Made by a program: the position numbers and the translations under genes
In this document: positions 52,157-62,390 of the stretch, piece after piece
How the letters are laid out: each line of letters begins with the position of its first letter
How positions within the stretch are numbered: position 1 is the stretch's first letter
Notes under the pieces: model-generated
Seen by the model: the letters and a program-made list of their open reading frames with translations, nothing else
Told to the model about the DNA's origin: nothing
The model's database searches: none
DNA from: an uncultured Prevotellaceae bacterium
GTDB lineage: Bacteria; Bacteroidota; Bacteroidia; Bacteroidales; Bacteroidaceae
Length of the DNA: 64,000 bases
Assembly: GCA_900316315.1 (NCBI GenBank)
Contig: ONCK01000015.1
Location: 1 to 64,000 of the forward strand
Direction of reading: 5' to 3'

Positions 52157-53161
52157 TTATATATTAGTTTCTGATAGATGCATTAGATGATGGACTTGCG
52201 CCAACTCGGCATCAATTCCGACAGTAGGAAATTGTCGGCTGAAAGCTTCCAGCCGTTGACACAGTTGAAGCAAAAAGGCTTGGTAAGAGGACGACTCGGG
52301 ATGATCCGTCCGATGATTGAGTCCTTTGCGTATAGGCAACCACTGGCGTATCATCTCCATCGCCTCTTCCGATAGGTAGGTCTCGCAAAATCGTTCCCAG
52401 ATATAGTCTACCGCTATCTCTGATGGGTGAAGCATATCCGGAGCATAATACCGATAGTCGCGCAACTCGTCCTCCATGATCTCATAGGCCGGAAAATAGC
52501 TCACATATCCCTGATAGGCTTTTTCCCAAGCCTCACAGGCCAGCAGCAATACAGACTTGCTCAGCCGGCTCTCATGAAATCCATACTTCTGATACCGATA
52601 TGGGCTGACCGTAAGCAGGATGTGAAGCTTCGGATTCATTTCCCGCAGTTTGGCGAAGCAGCTCATTCCTCTCTCGATCACCTCCTGTAGTGTCAGAGAT
52701 ACCTCTTCAAAGTCCGCAGAGAGCATCTTGTGACAGTTGGCGACGATTAGCCCACTTTGTCTGAGCCGATATACATGATTGGTGCCCAGCGTGATAACCA
52801 GCACATCCGCCTCACGCAGATACTGATGTGCCTCACCTAGAGCCTTCTCCGTCTTTTGAAGACAAGATTCTCTCGTCAGAGCATCAAATTGTGTAGAAAA
52901 GAGCCACGAGCCCCACTCTCCTTGCTTTTGCAGCAGATAGCTTGACAAGTCCGTCTTCCCATGAGCCGCCAGCTCAAGGGCCTGACAGATGGAGAAAGGA
53001 TTGTACAAGACACCGAAGGGATTGACCAGACAGTCGAGATGGCTCTGCGCCATACGCTCGCCTACATGCAGGGCAAAGCAAGAGCCCATCAGTAATACCT
53101 TACTGCTTATGCCGATGCTGAATGGCCGTTGAGGCATACGGACGGGAGTCTGGAAATCCAT
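52157..53161 (-). CDS. GSCFA domain protein
   Basis: About 334 residues from ATG 53161 (MDFQTPVRMPQRPFSIGISS). The frame is open another 77 codons upstream, but a -7 box TACTTTTG (53191-53198) lies inside that extension and the family begins here. The defining motif is KVLLMGSCFALHVGERM; later LVITLGTNHVYRL and ILLTVSPYRYQKYGFHESRL fit an SGNH-hydrolase-like fold with a Ser in GSCFA as possible nucleophile. Enzymatic activity is unknown. Position just before murF-alr and a flippase suggests a role in cell-wall or surface glycan metabolism (inference). Confidence 0.85.
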   Translation of the reverse strand: MDFQTPVRMPQRPFSIGISSKVLLMGSCFALHVGERMAQSHLDCLVNPFGVLYNPFSICQALELAAHGKTDLSSYLLQKQGEWGSWLFSTQFDALTRESCLQKTEKALGEAHQYLREADVLVITLGTNHVYRLRQSGLIVANCHKMLSADFEEVSLTLQEVIERGMSCFAKLREMNPKLHILLTVSPYRYQKYGFHESRLSKSVLLLACEAWEKAYQGYVSYFPAYEIMEDELRDYRYYAPDMLHPSEIAVDYIWERFCETYLSEEAMEMIRQWLPIRKGLNHRTDHPESSSYQAFLLQLCQRLEAFSRQFPTVGIDAELAQVHHLMHLSETNI

Positions 53162-53198
53162 ACAGTCTAGCGCAAGATTTGATTGATAGGCAAAAGTA

Positions 53199-53687
53199 GC
53201 ACTTTCATCTGAGATACAGCCACCGTGAGGCGCTAAATTTGCTTGTACTCTTCTTCCCTGCCCCGTGCTTGTCATGACCGGCAGCACGCCCTGTACCCTG
53301 CCCCCATAAAGGCCACGCAGCAATCGCCGGCTTATACCGAGATGGCCAGAGTGTACGAGAAAAAAACGGCAGATAATACGGTTACAGCCCAAAATATGGG
53401 GACCTGATACTAGTGCAGTTCAGCATAAGCTGAAATAGCCCCCCAAAAAAGATGAGGAGTTTCCCTAATAATTTCATCAGACCGCAAAAAGATATAATAA
53501 AATTCATACTTTCCATCTCCCCCATGAATGCCTTCGCTTCCCTTTCAGATGTTACTAAATTTATGCCTAGAATAAAAATTATTGAATAGATTAACAAATT
53601 TTATATCTTCAGGGAAGTTTTGGTCAAAATCAGCGTGATTAATCAGTAAAATGTTTGTAATTTCGCCTCCAAACGCAAAACCCTATT
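53199..53687. other. Intergenic stretch between divergent genes
   Basis: No convincing gene. A possible cdd -7 box TAATTTCG (one base off consensus) lies near 53657. Confidence 0.45.
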
Positions 53688-54191
53688 ATGGAAAAGAAAC
53701 TAAAGGTTCTCAGCTACAAGACTTGCACCCCTTCTGAACTCCCAGAGACAGACAAGTCGCTTGTCGAGCTCGCCAAAGAAGCTAGCGAAAAGAGCTACGC
53801 CCCGTATTCAAACTTCAAGGTCGGATGTGCCGTACTCCTCGAAGATCGCTCCATCTACGCCGGTAGCAATCAAGAGAATGCATCATCACCTTGTGGTACT
53901 TGTGCCGAACGTACAACCCTCTACTACGCTAATGCAGAGCATCCCGAATCTGCCATCAAGCGTATGGTCATCGTGGCTCAACGGGACGGCAAGTTTACTG
54001 ACTACCCCGTATCGCCGTGCGGACTTTGCCGTCAGGCTATGCTGGAGAGTGAGAATAGATACAACAGACGTATTCACCTCACACTCTACGGCGAGAAAGA
54101 ATGCCTCATCTTTGGCACAACCAAGAGCTTGCTCCCATTCCAGTTTGACGCTCAGGATCTCCTGAGCAACGATGAGGATAGCGAAGAGTAA
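53688..54191 (+). CDS. cdd: Cytidine deaminase
   Basis: 167 residues. Zinc site: TCAERTTLYY (Cys and catalytic Glu) and SPCGLCRQAML (two Cys). YAPYSNFKVGCAVLLED and GSNQENASSPCG form the substrate pocket. Converts cytidine and deoxycytidine to uridine forms in pyrimidine salvage. Transcribed alone. Confidence 0.93.
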   Translation: MEKKLKVLSYKTCTPSELPETDKSLVELAKEASEKSYAPYSNFKVGCAVLLEDRSIYAGSNQENASSPCGTCAERTTLYYANAEHPESAIKRMVIVAQRDGKFTDYPVSPCGLCRQAMLESENRYNRRIHLTLYGEKECLIFGTTKSLLPFQFDAQDLLSNDEDSEE

Positions 54192-55917
54192 AAGATCTCT
54201 CTAAAAAGACTTTACAAAAAAAGCCTTGCCTCAATTTGCCAATTGTTGTGAGGATATGTTCTCCTAGAGAAGAGGGAAAAAACACTTTTTCGAGTACCCA
54301 ATGGACCAAATGGCATCTATTTTATCTGCTTTCATTTGAGATCTACAATATAATCATCATTGGGTCTTATCTCCTTGAAGCACACTCCTCTGAGCACCTC
54401 TTAATAATATTCGTCATCAAGCCTATTACGACAAAGATTAGCCGCTGGCTCAATTACGAGAAACAGCAAATCCGCAAGGTTCTTATTGTCTGAAGCATAT
54501 CGTCTCATCCTGCTCAGAGATACATATATTTATGATTGAAGTAGTGGACTCAATAGCAAATCCGTAGGGAGCAAAAAATTTTCTCACCGTTTGTCGAATC
54601 TCCGCATGCCGCCCCTCCTTGGCTTCCATCGCCAATTCGTCGGTATACATCGGCACGAACACGCGCTAAGCGGCCATTCTGTCGGTACAAGACAAGCGAG
54701 GCCTTCATCACTCTCTGCGCTGCTCGGTGATTCTCCGGACAGTACCAATTGCAATCTCCCGCTATTCGATTACTCGGTCCGCTGGTTCCACACCTCTCAC
54801 CCTTGCAACAGTTACTCTCACTGCAGTCCCAGCCAAACTCCATTGCAGCGCGCTCATCCTTCCATGCCGTCCCCACTTTACCTCAAGTTCTATGACCTAC
54901 GCCGAAAGTCTTTCCTCAAGCGTTCAGCCTACCTGTATAGACTGCCCCACCTATCAAGGGCCCTTAGAGATGGCCTGTTTTTAATAATAAAAAATTGAAT
55001 GAAAAGACCCAGATTTTCGCCAAACACAAAAAAAGTAGAAATTTGCCAAAAACTCTTTATAACTTGCTGATTATAAGATTTTTACAGCCAACATTTGGAT
55101 TTTTCACAACTTACTGGCTATCAAGCGAAAACAACTCGCCTTCTAGTTTAAACTACATCGGACCTAGTTAATAATAAGTCCGACCTTGTTACGCGAACAA
55201 GGTGACTTGTCTTGACAACATCGGCTTCTGTAAAAGGCAGGTTTCAAATTTATTATATAAAAATCAATTGGCTTTCTAAAAAAGCGATGAGACGCTGTAC
55301 ACTTTGGAAAAATCCGGGGATGAAGGCCGCACAAGTGCGATGTTTCTCCTCGTGAAAATTATACTCAGCAAATGCTGTCACAGAAACTGCGCGGCAGTTA
55401 AAATCCAAGCGGCTCGACAAGACCGAGAAAACTGGACTGAATGGGACCGGAGCCATGGCTGATACGCCCAGAGGACATGACGATAGCCTCCACTCCGCCT
55501 GCACACCACCGTCTCTCAAAAGCCGTAGCAGGGGCTTCTCTTGCAATAATGAAGCGCTCCTAAAACTTGCCTAAGTGGCGCAAAGGACCCAAGAGATTCG
55601 CCTTCTCCAATAGATTAAACGATATGCCTGCCCCACCATTCTACTTGAGCCAAACAGTTCGCCTAGGATTTTAGTCCGTTGATGGACCTTCGTAGACATC
55701 TACGACAAGCAAAGATGCCATAATGTACTCTATGACAACGATATTATAGTAATGAATAAGAGTAAGCCGATTCTCTCACAATACTATGGAACTGACGCAG
55801 GACACCTACGCCCACTTTTATCTCATAATATTCAGAATGACTCAGCAGACGTCTTACCTCAGACTTTATACTATGCAAGCCTTCAGTATAGGTCTGATAC
55901 CGGTCTAGGATATTCTC
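54192..55917. other. 1.7-kb stretch with no recognisable intact gene
   Basis: Several short frames overlap on both strands without family resemblance. One leftward stretch near 54550-54680 reads VFVPMYTDELAMEAKEGRHA followed by EIRQTVRKFFAPYGFAIEST and looks more protein-like than its surroundings, so it may be the end of a decayed gene. The 21-base repeat locus B lies at 55135-55239. Confidence 0.5.
55135..55239. repeat. 21-base-period intergenic repeat, locus B
   Basis: Units at 55135-55155 (partly decayed), 55156-55176, 55177-55197, 55198-55218 and 55219-55239. Unit 2 starts CATCGGACCTAGTTAATAAT, unit 3 AGTCCGACCTTGTTACGCGA. The 23 bases across the first junction (CTAGTTTAAACTA then CATCGGACCT) are identical to locus A. 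No gene overlaps. Confidence 0.75.
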
Positions 55918-56211
55918 TTACTTCATACGCGCCTCAAGCCATAGGAGGGCATGAGACATGTCTGCGTCAAAGCTGGACGGAGAGAGCAAAAACTCAGGGC
56001 GCCCCTCAGCCATCTGGGCATAGAGACGGGGATTCATCTGCTCCACGTAGCTGGCTATGGCATACTCTATATCCTCGCGCTGCGTCTCGCTATGTGAATA
56101 GCGATAGACCTGCCACTTCTGGTGAAAAAAGCAGTAAGCCTCATCTATGGCATCTTGCTGCAATTCGTCTTTTGTCTTCATCTCTAAAAAGCGGTCTAAG
56201 CCGCGCGTCAT
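55918..56211 (-). CDS. Hypothetical protein
   Basis: 97 residues from ATG 56211 (MTRGLDRFLEMKTKDELQQD); the frame is open upstream to 56286 but that part overlaps the promoter box TACCTTTG on the minus strand (56268-56275). Composition is that of a soluble alpha-helical protein (DAIDEAYCFFHQKWQVYRYS, DIEYAIASYVEQMNPRLYAQ). I do not recognise the family. The promoter and the protein-like composition argue that it is real. Confidence 0.6.
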   Translation of the reverse strand: MTRGLDRFLEMKTKDELQQDAIDEAYCFFHQKWQVYRYSHSETQREDIEYAIASYVEQMNPRLYAQMAEGRPEFLLSPSSFDADMSHALLWLEARMK

Positions 56212-56333
56212 TTCGTCTTGAGAAGGAAGCCTAAAGCTCCTTTGGAGCCCTTTGCGGCTTGGGCTGCAAAGGTACAAAAAAAGCAAAACATACTATAAAA
56301 TCTGCCCTAGACAGGTGTAAACGAAATCTTTAC

Positions 56334-56364
56334 TTGGTCGTTAAAGTCAGACTTCGTACCTTTG
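56334..56364 (+). promoter_or_regulatory. Promoter of the porin gene
   Basis: TTG at 56334-56336, 20 bases, TACCTTTG at 56357-56364. The start codon is 11 bases after the box, so the mRNA leader is only about 5 bases. Confidence 0.7.
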
Positions 56365-56375
56365 CACACAATAAT

Positions 56376-58589
56376 ATGAAACGATTTCTATACCTCTTGC
56401 TGCTCTTGCTCTTGCCAGCATCAGTGTCTGCCCAGCGCATCCTGGACGGACAAGGCCGCAGCATGAGTATGAATACCGATGATGGGAATGGCAGCAGCCA
56501 CTTCTCCAAGAGTGAGGATAAGCACAAGAAGGAGAAAAAGATCCCTACGGGACTCCGCGTGTGGACAGTCAATGAGTGGAATGAGCGCGCCTCCGTCGCC
56601 ATAGACACCTTCTCCCATGCCTTTCAGAACTCCAACTTCACCGACGGCCCTACCGGTCGCTACACCACGCTAGGCAATATGGGCAGTCCGCGTCTCTCGC
56701 GCTGGATGGTCGACAGGCCTATGGAGATGAGCTATTTCATCTTCAGTGAGCCCTATGACTTTTTTATCAGGCCCTTCAACTCCATCCATTTTACCAACAC
56801 GCTAGCGCCCATCACCAATGCCACTTACCATGAGACCACGTCGAGTGATAATGGAGAAGACCGCTTTACCGCGAAGTTCGCCGTAAACGCCAACAAGCAG
56901 ATAGGTTTCGGATTCCATCTCGACTATCTCTACGGGCGCGGATACTACAATCACCAGAACACCTCACAACTCGGCTTCACACTTTACGGTTCTATCCTCA
57001 AGGAGCGCTATCAGGCCCACTTGTCTCTCTATAGCAACTATCTCAAGACGGCTGAGAATGGCGGTATCGAGGACGATGACTATATCGATCACCCTGAGAA
57101 CTTCCCTTCCAAATTTGGGACAAAAGATATCCCGACGCGCATCAACTATGCATGGAACAAGATGTACGTCGACGGAGCTCAGCTCACCCACAGCTACAGT
57201 ATCGGCTTTCACAAGACGGTACCGTTGCCCAAAGACACGGCACGCCATACGCCATCTGCCCCGAGTGCAGAACAAGTCGTCAGACCGGCCACCATCATCA
57301 TCAACAAGGCTGGCGACACTATCCAACTTGACTCCAGTGGCGCCAAGATCAGCGCCTCCTTTGCTGCGGTCAACGCCAGCGTCCACCGAGACACTCTCAA
57401 GACCGACACCAGTATATTTGTACCGGTCACCAGCTTCATCCACACCCTCAAGCTCTCCTACAATCAAAAGAAGTTTCTGGCCAACGAGCATCTCAATTCA
57501 TTTTATACCAACGACTACCTCTCCGGTGACTCCGCCAAGGATGTTTATGGCTACACAGCAGTAAGCAATATGCTTGCTATCGAGCTCCGCGAAGGCTTCA
57601 ACAAGTGGGCCTTGGCCGGCATCAGGCTCTTTGCCCAGCACGACTTCAACCACTACTCCATCCCTCTTACAGCTGTGACCACAGAGGGATACAATGAGAA
57701 CCGCATCACGCTGGGCGGCATGCTCTTCCGTCACCAGAGTAAGACCTTTCGTTATAATCTACTTGCCCAGACATCGAGCGACGGCAACAGCTTTGGAGAA
57801 TTTAAGCTCCACGCCGATGCCAATTTGCATTTCAGACTATTTGGCGACAGTATAGACTTTAGTGCCCACGCCACAGCAGTCAATCAGCAACCCACTTTCT
57901 ACTACAGACACATGCAGGGCAAATATCTATGGTGGGACAACAGCAGTCTTGACAAGCAGATGACCACGCGCATCGGAGCCGTGCTCACCAGTCGTAAGAC
58001 CCATACACGGCTTGCCTTTGACGTGGAAAATATCAAGAAGTACACTTTCTTTTACTCCACCCTCACGCCCACGACCGACGACAATGGTAACGAGTACACT
58101 ACTATGGCTACCAGTGTCCGCCAAGCCGGAGACAATATCCAACTGCTCAGTCTCTCGCTCAACCAGGACTTCACCTTTGGCATCTTCAACTGGGAAAATG
58201 AACTGGCCTATCAAGCCACGAGCGACAAGCGCATCTTTCCGCTGCCCGCCTTCTCCGCCTATACCAACCTGTATATTCTCTTCCATGTAGCCAAGGTCCT
58301 CCGCGTAGAGCTGGGAGCCGACCTGCGCTACTTCACCCAGTACTATGCTCCCACTTACGACCCCGCGCTCGGCATGTACGCCAACCAAGATGTAGACCAT
58401 CTCATCAAGGTCGGCAACCACCCCATCGTCAATGTCTACGCCAACTTTCACCTGAAGCATACCCGCTTCTACGTCATGTATTCCCACGTCAACTATAGCA
58501 ATGACGGCGGGTCTGGTTTTGCAGCTCCCCATTACCCCGTCAATCCCGGCATGCTCAAGCTCGGCCTCTCCTGGAATTTCTTCAATTAA
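56376..58589 (+). CDS. Putative outer-membrane porin (Bacteroidetes type)
   Basis: 737 residues from ATG 56376 (MKRFLYLLLLLLLPASVSAQ, signal peptide cleaved after SAQ). The upstream 39 codons in frame overlap the promoter. After a charged linker the chain alternates short polar and aromatic segments ending in Phe or Tyr (for example FTAKFAVNANKQIGFGFHLD, YQAHLSLYSNYLKTAENGG) and ends LKLGLSWNFFN, a beta-barrel terminus. It resembles the Bacteroidetes family annotated putative porin. Substrate is unknown. Paired with the next gene, 36 bases downstream. Confidence 0.85.
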   Translation: MKRFLYLLLLLLLPASVSAQRILDGQGRSMSMNTDDGNGSSHFSKSEDKHKKEKKIPTGLRVWTVNEWNERASVAIDTFSHAFQNSNFTDGPTGRYTTLGNMGSPRLSRWMVDRPMEMSYFIFSEPYDFFIRPFNSIHFTNTLAPITNATYHETTSSDNGEDRFTAKFAVNANKQIGFGFHLDYLYGRGYYNHQNTSQLGFTLYGSILKERYQAHLSLYSNYLKTAENGGIEDDDYIDHPENFPSKFGTKDIPTRINYAWNKMYVDGAQLTHSYSIGFHKTVPLPKDTARHTPSAPSAEQVVRPATIIINKAGDTIQLDSSGAKISASFAAVNASVHRDTLKTDTSIFVPVTSFIHTLKLSYNQKKFLANEHLNSFYTNDYLSGDSAKDVYGYTAVSNMLAIELREGFNKWALAGIRLFAQHDFNHYSIPLTAVTTEGYNENRITLGGMLFRHQSKTFRYNLLAQTSSDGNSFGEFKLHADANLHFRLFGDSIDFSAHATAVNQQPTFYYRHMQGKYLWWDNSSLDKQMTTRIGAVLTSRKTHTRLAFDVENIKKYTFFYSTLTPTTDDNGNEYTTMATSVRQAGDNIQLLSLSLNQDFTFGIFNWENELAYQATSDKRIFPLPAFSAYTNLYILFHVAKVLRVELGADLRYFTQYYAPTYDPALGMYANQDVDHLIKVGNHPIVNVYANFHLKHTRFYVMYSHVNYSNDGGSGFAAPHYPVNPGMLKLGLSWNFFN

Positions 58590-58625
58590 TAAAATTATCT
58601 CCCTAACATCTCCATTTATATCATT

Positions 58626-59420
58626 ATGATTGGAGCAATTATTGGTGACATCGCTGGATCCCGTTTCGAGTTTGACAACACCTTTGATTATCAGTTCGAC
58701 TTATTCTCGCCCAAATGCGACTATACAGACGACACCATCTGTACGGTCGCGATAGCCGATGCTCTATTGCAGGGAAAGAGCTTCTCCTCTTCCCTCGTAA
58801 AGTGGTGCCAGCAGTATCCTCGCCCCTTGGGAGGCTATGGCAGCCTCTATCGCCAGTGGGTCTTCTCTGACCAGCATACGTCCTATGGCAGCTGGGGCAA
58901 TGGGGCAGCCATGAGGGTATCTCCTGTCGCCTGGTACTATTCCTCCCTACAGCAGGTGCTCACAGCCGCACGCGAAACGGCTCTGCCCACCCACGACCAT
59001 CCAGAGGGCATCAAGGGCGCCCAGGCCGTCGCTCACGTCATTTATGCCCTTCACACGCGCGACAAGTCTAGCGAGGATTGGGCGCCACTATTGACAAAAA
59101 TTGCCACCCATTACTACCCCGATTTTAAGTCTAGGATATTTACCAGAGGCTACTTCGACGGATCCTGCATGGGCGATGTCCCCCTGGCCTTTCGGCTTGT
59201 GCTCACGAGTTCGGACTTTGAGGATGCTATCCGGCGCGCCATCTCCTGGGGTGGAGACAGCGACACCATCGGGGCCATCGTTGGCAGCGTGGCTGAAGCC
59301 ATTTGGCAAATTTCCGCAGAAATGGAGCAAAAGGCGCTGACCTATCTACCCGCTCCCATCAAGCAAATCATCAAGGATTTCGATAAGCGGTTGCAGGCAT
59401 TGCAAGTGCAACGAGGATAG
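58626..59420 (+). CDS. ADP-ribosylglycohydrolase family protein
   Basis: 264 residues. DraG-type magnesium sites: MIGAIIGDIAGSRFEFDN, YTDDTICTVAIADAL (TDDT) and SWGGDSDTIGAIVGSVAEA (GGDSDTxG). These bind two magnesium ions and hydrolyse ADP-ribose from modified proteins or nucleosides. The target here is unknown. Follows the porin on the same strand and may share its transcript. Confidence 0.93.
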   Translation: MIGAIIGDIAGSRFEFDNTFDYQFDLFSPKCDYTDDTICTVAIADALLQGKSFSSSLVKWCQQYPRPLGGYGSLYRQWVFSDQHTSYGSWGNGAAMRVSPVAWYYSSLQQVLTAARETALPTHDHPEGIKGAQAVAHVIYALHTRDKSSEDWAPLLTKIATHYYPDFKSRIFTRGYFDGSCMGDVPLAFRLVLTSSDFEDAIRRAISWGGDSDTIGAIVGSVAEAIWQISAEMEQKALTYLPAPIKQIIKDFDKRLQALQVQRG

Positions 59421-59448
59421 CACCTCACTCCACTTTCTGTATCATAAA

Positions 59449-59486
59449 AGGCCCGTGCATCTGACTTGCAGGATGCACGGGCCTTA
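59449..59486. terminator. Bidirectional terminator
   Basis: Fourteen-base perfect stem (59449-59462 with 59473-59486), loop of 10. Plus side continues AATATTTTTT; minus side TTATGATACA after the stem with a short T stretch. It serves the ADP-ribosylglycohydrolase gene and possibly the converging DUF3298 gene. Confidence 0.88.
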
Positions 59487-59508
59487 ATATTTTTTAGTTA
59501 GAAAATAC

Positions 59509-60330
59509 TTATTTCACCTCATTGGCAAAAGCCTTGATGAGCTGAGGTTTGATTTGGCTCAGCGGAATGGTAAAAGTAGGCCGACCGGCGGCATAGGCCG
59601 CAATCTCGTACTCTTGATAGGTAAAGGTCAGGCCCTCCAAGGTCAGATACGGGGGATATTGCGGCATAGGTATGTCATAGGGCTCCACATCCATCAGGTT
59701 TTCTCGCAATTGGGCCTCATTGGAAACCTTAAAGTACCTCATCAATCCTTGTTTCATCGCACTTGTCAGGCCGTCTGCGTATCTATTGACAAACATGTCT
59801 GACCCAAATTTGCGCCCATCGCTCTTGCGGAAGGTCGCCCCAAACTCCGTGTGTCCTCCGTGGGCACCCCCCGTGTAAGACTCGGTCGTAATGATATATG
59901 TGACCAAATTGTCAGTCTCATAAGCTTTGGATACTGTGACATGAGAGAGCAGCTGAGGCACCTCGCTGTCTCCATACTCTTTGGCAGCGTCCTCATACTC
60001 CTTGACAAGGCCATCCAAACTATCTACATCTGCCTTGGCATAATATGCTACGAGGCTATCCCCCTCGTCAAGGTCACCCGCATAGCCGTCACCAAGGCTC
60101 TCACTGATAAACTCACGTATGCTCCTCAGCAATGCTTTATTTCCTCCGATGGGATACTCCACCTTGTAAGACACATCAAGCGTCTTAGTGTACTTGGTAT
60201 AGGAGAGGGAGTCCGTCTCCAGCGCCTGGCTGTCCGCATGATGCGTCCCGCAGCTCGAAAAGGCAAACAGCAAGACGAAGGTCAGCACCAGGATATAAGA
60301 TAATGGGGCATGTACAAAACTTTTTTTCAT
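59509..60330 (-). CDS. DUF3298/DUF4163-type lipoprotein
   Basis: 273 residues. Lipoprotein signal LLFAFSSC gives lipidated Cys27. The N-terminal part (residues about 45-150) resembles the PdaC/DUF4163 module, the C-terminal part (GGAHGGHTEFGATFRKSDGR, DGLTSAMKQGLMRYFKV, FTYQEYEIAAYAAGRPTFTI) is DUF3298, as in RsiV-like envelope proteins. Function unknown, perhaps binding peptidoglycan or lysozyme-like ligands. Minus-strand -7 box TATCTTTG at 60352-60359. Confidence 0.85.
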   Translation of the reverse strand: MKKSFVHAPLSYILVLTFVLLFAFSSCGTHHADSQALETDSLSYTKYTKTLDVSYKVEYPIGGNKALLRSIREFISESLGDGYAGDLDEGDSLVAYYAKADVDSLDGLVKEYEDAAKEYGDSEVPQLLSHVTVSKAYETDNLVTYIITTESYTGGAHGGHTEFGATFRKSDGRKFGSDMFVNRYADGLTSAMKQGLMRYFKVSNEAQLRENLMDVEPYDIPMPQYPPYLTLEGLTFTYQEYEIAAYAAGRPTFTIPLSQIKPQLIKAFANEVK

Positions 60331-60635
60331 CTTTTACGCTCTTATTTTCTGCAAAGATAGTCATTATAGGCAAAAAAGGACTCTCGCGGCATAAAAAATC
60401 ACTTCGGTACGTTTATCTGCATCTCCGATCTCTGCGTCACGCAGTCTCGCCGCGCCGTCTCCCCCAACCTAACTCGGGACAAGACGCACCAAGAACAATG
60501 CTCAATACATCAAAAAACATCCACTCCTTTCGCGATTTGTCACCACACATTCCCGAGTCTCCTAGCTGTCTTTTTTCTTTATCAGAACGAGCAAGAGAAA
60601 TAAATAAATTTGTACTCGTAATTTGAAATTAAAAT

Positions 60636-62390
60636 ATGAATAAGACCTTCCTTCGCCACCACATGCTGACGGCGTGCTGTTCCGCCGCACTGCTCTTGAC
60701 CTTCTCCTCCTGCTCCGACGACGAGCTGGCAAGCCATCGACAGCAAACTGATGCCTTATACCTCTTATTCCTCTACAATTAGCACCGTTGACGACTTCTA
60801 TGAGTACTATCTTGGTCCTTGGCTCGAACAGGCCCGCATTGGCGACAGTTATACGACGACAGTGCGCCCCCATCAATGAACAAATTAACACATCTGCGGG
60901 TAAGAATATAACTTACTTGATCAACCTCTATCGCAATCGCACGACTGACGAACTGAAAACTGCGGCATACAAATATGTCGGACCATTAGAGGAAGAGATT
61001 GGTGCCGTCACAACGCAGGACGAGGCATACGCGTACTAACCCAAAAATTAATGTCAAGCGGCTGAGGCCTGCGTCGCTAGGCTCCATGCCCCGTCATGCG
61101 ACCAAAATGCTATACACTCCGGTTACACGAACGACATCGAGCAGCAAGACTTTCCTAGACTACATCTACAATACCAACTATGAATTTACCGTGATTTACA
61201 GCAGTGAGTCAGAATACAATGCCAAGTTTGAAAAGGTGAAAGCCATCAACCGGCAGGTCAGTGCATTGGGCCGGGACTCCATTCTGAACTTCTGTCTGCA
61301 GCAGGTCTACAACCAGTATCGCGTCTCCACTCTCGAGGAGAGCAAGTTGGAGGGAAGCGATGCAGAGTTGTTTCAAAACATGACTGAGACTTATATCTAC
61401 GCTCAGTTTGGTATAGCAGCGGCCGATTTTTATACTAAGAACATCACAAGAGACATGATTAATCGCGGCACAGAGGTGGTCAACAGGGTTAAAGAAGCCC
61501 TGCGCAATCGCCTCAAGACGAGTTCTTGGCTTTCGTCTGCAGCCGTAAACTACGCCCTTCAGAAACTCGACAGCATGCAGATCTATGTGTGTAGCATAGG
61601 CAACACCAATTCCCCTTATTTATAGGAGTCCAACGCAAAGAGTATTATGGAATATGTCAACAACGACAATGTCACCTTCAGAAAGACGCTTAATGTGATG
61701 ATTGGCAAGCGCTTCAGAGATGTGCAAGAGGACTTCCACAACATCATTGAGCCTTTTCACCTTTATGATGAAGAGCCAAAATATTCACGCAACAGCAACA
61801 CGCTCTTTGTCTGTCCGGCCTACCTCATGCCTCCGGCCTACGACAACTGCGACACTGACGCCTTGCGCCATGCCATGCTGGGCTCGTTGATTGGACGACA
61901 GATGACCAAGGGTTTCGACAACATCGGGGCCGGCTACCTGCTCAGCGGTGCGATCGGCAACTGGTGGACCGAGCAGGCCCAGATGCGCCACATCAATATT
62001 CGCGACAACTTAGTTTATTGCTATCAGAATATCCCGATTGGCTACGGCTACTATCAAAACGCTACTTCTACTATTGAGGCAAACACGATTGACTGTGGCG
62101 GACTACCCTTGGCCATGGACGCCTACGCCACCTTGCTCAAAGAGCAGGGATCCTGAGGAGAGACACTCAAGGCGCTACAACGTAAGATGCTGCGCTGCTA
62201 TGATCAACTCTATGCCCAGAAATATGAAATCTCGTTGATTAACGAACAAAATAACAATACAATCGCCAATGCCGAGGCGCGCGTCAACGACCCAGTAATG
62301 AACCTCGACATATTCTATGATCTATACGACGTGACTGCGAACAACTCGATGCATCTCGCACCCATCCACCGCAGCTGCATATGGCAATAG
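60636..62390 (+). pseudogene. M13-peptidase-like lipoprotein, decayed
   Basis: Begins at ATG 60636 with a lipoprotein signal (LLLTFSSC, then SDDE) behind a -7 box TAAATTTG (60605-60612), then changes frame at about 60730, again at about 60870 and near 61030. From 60999 to 62390 one frame continues, with TAG at 61623 and TGA at 62154. Similarity to neprilysin-type M13 peptidases: NTLFVCPAYLMPPAYDN, then GSLIGRQMTKGFDNIGAGYL where the zinc motif HExxH should be, NTIDCGGLPLAMDAY (normally ENxAD..G) and the typical C-terminus VMNLDIFYDLYDVTANNSMH with LAP. The zinc histidines are replaced (RQMTK), so the protein was probably inactive before the frame was lost, or both changes are part of decay. 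Confidence 0.75.

Noticed and set aside
53162-53392. 77-codon N-terminal extension of the GSCFA gene
   Set aside because: A -7 promoter box lies within it and the translation is arginine-rich with no family similarity; the ATG at 53161 is preferred.
55253-55546. 97-codon minus-strand frame in the large gap
   Set aside because: No promoter, no family resemblance and an odd composition; treated as chance.
61623-62156. In-frame TAG and TGA in the M13-like gene read as recoding or selenocysteine
   Set aside because: The same gene also has frameshifts and a destroyed zinc site, and no selenocysteine insertion structure is apparent, so decay is the simpler reading.
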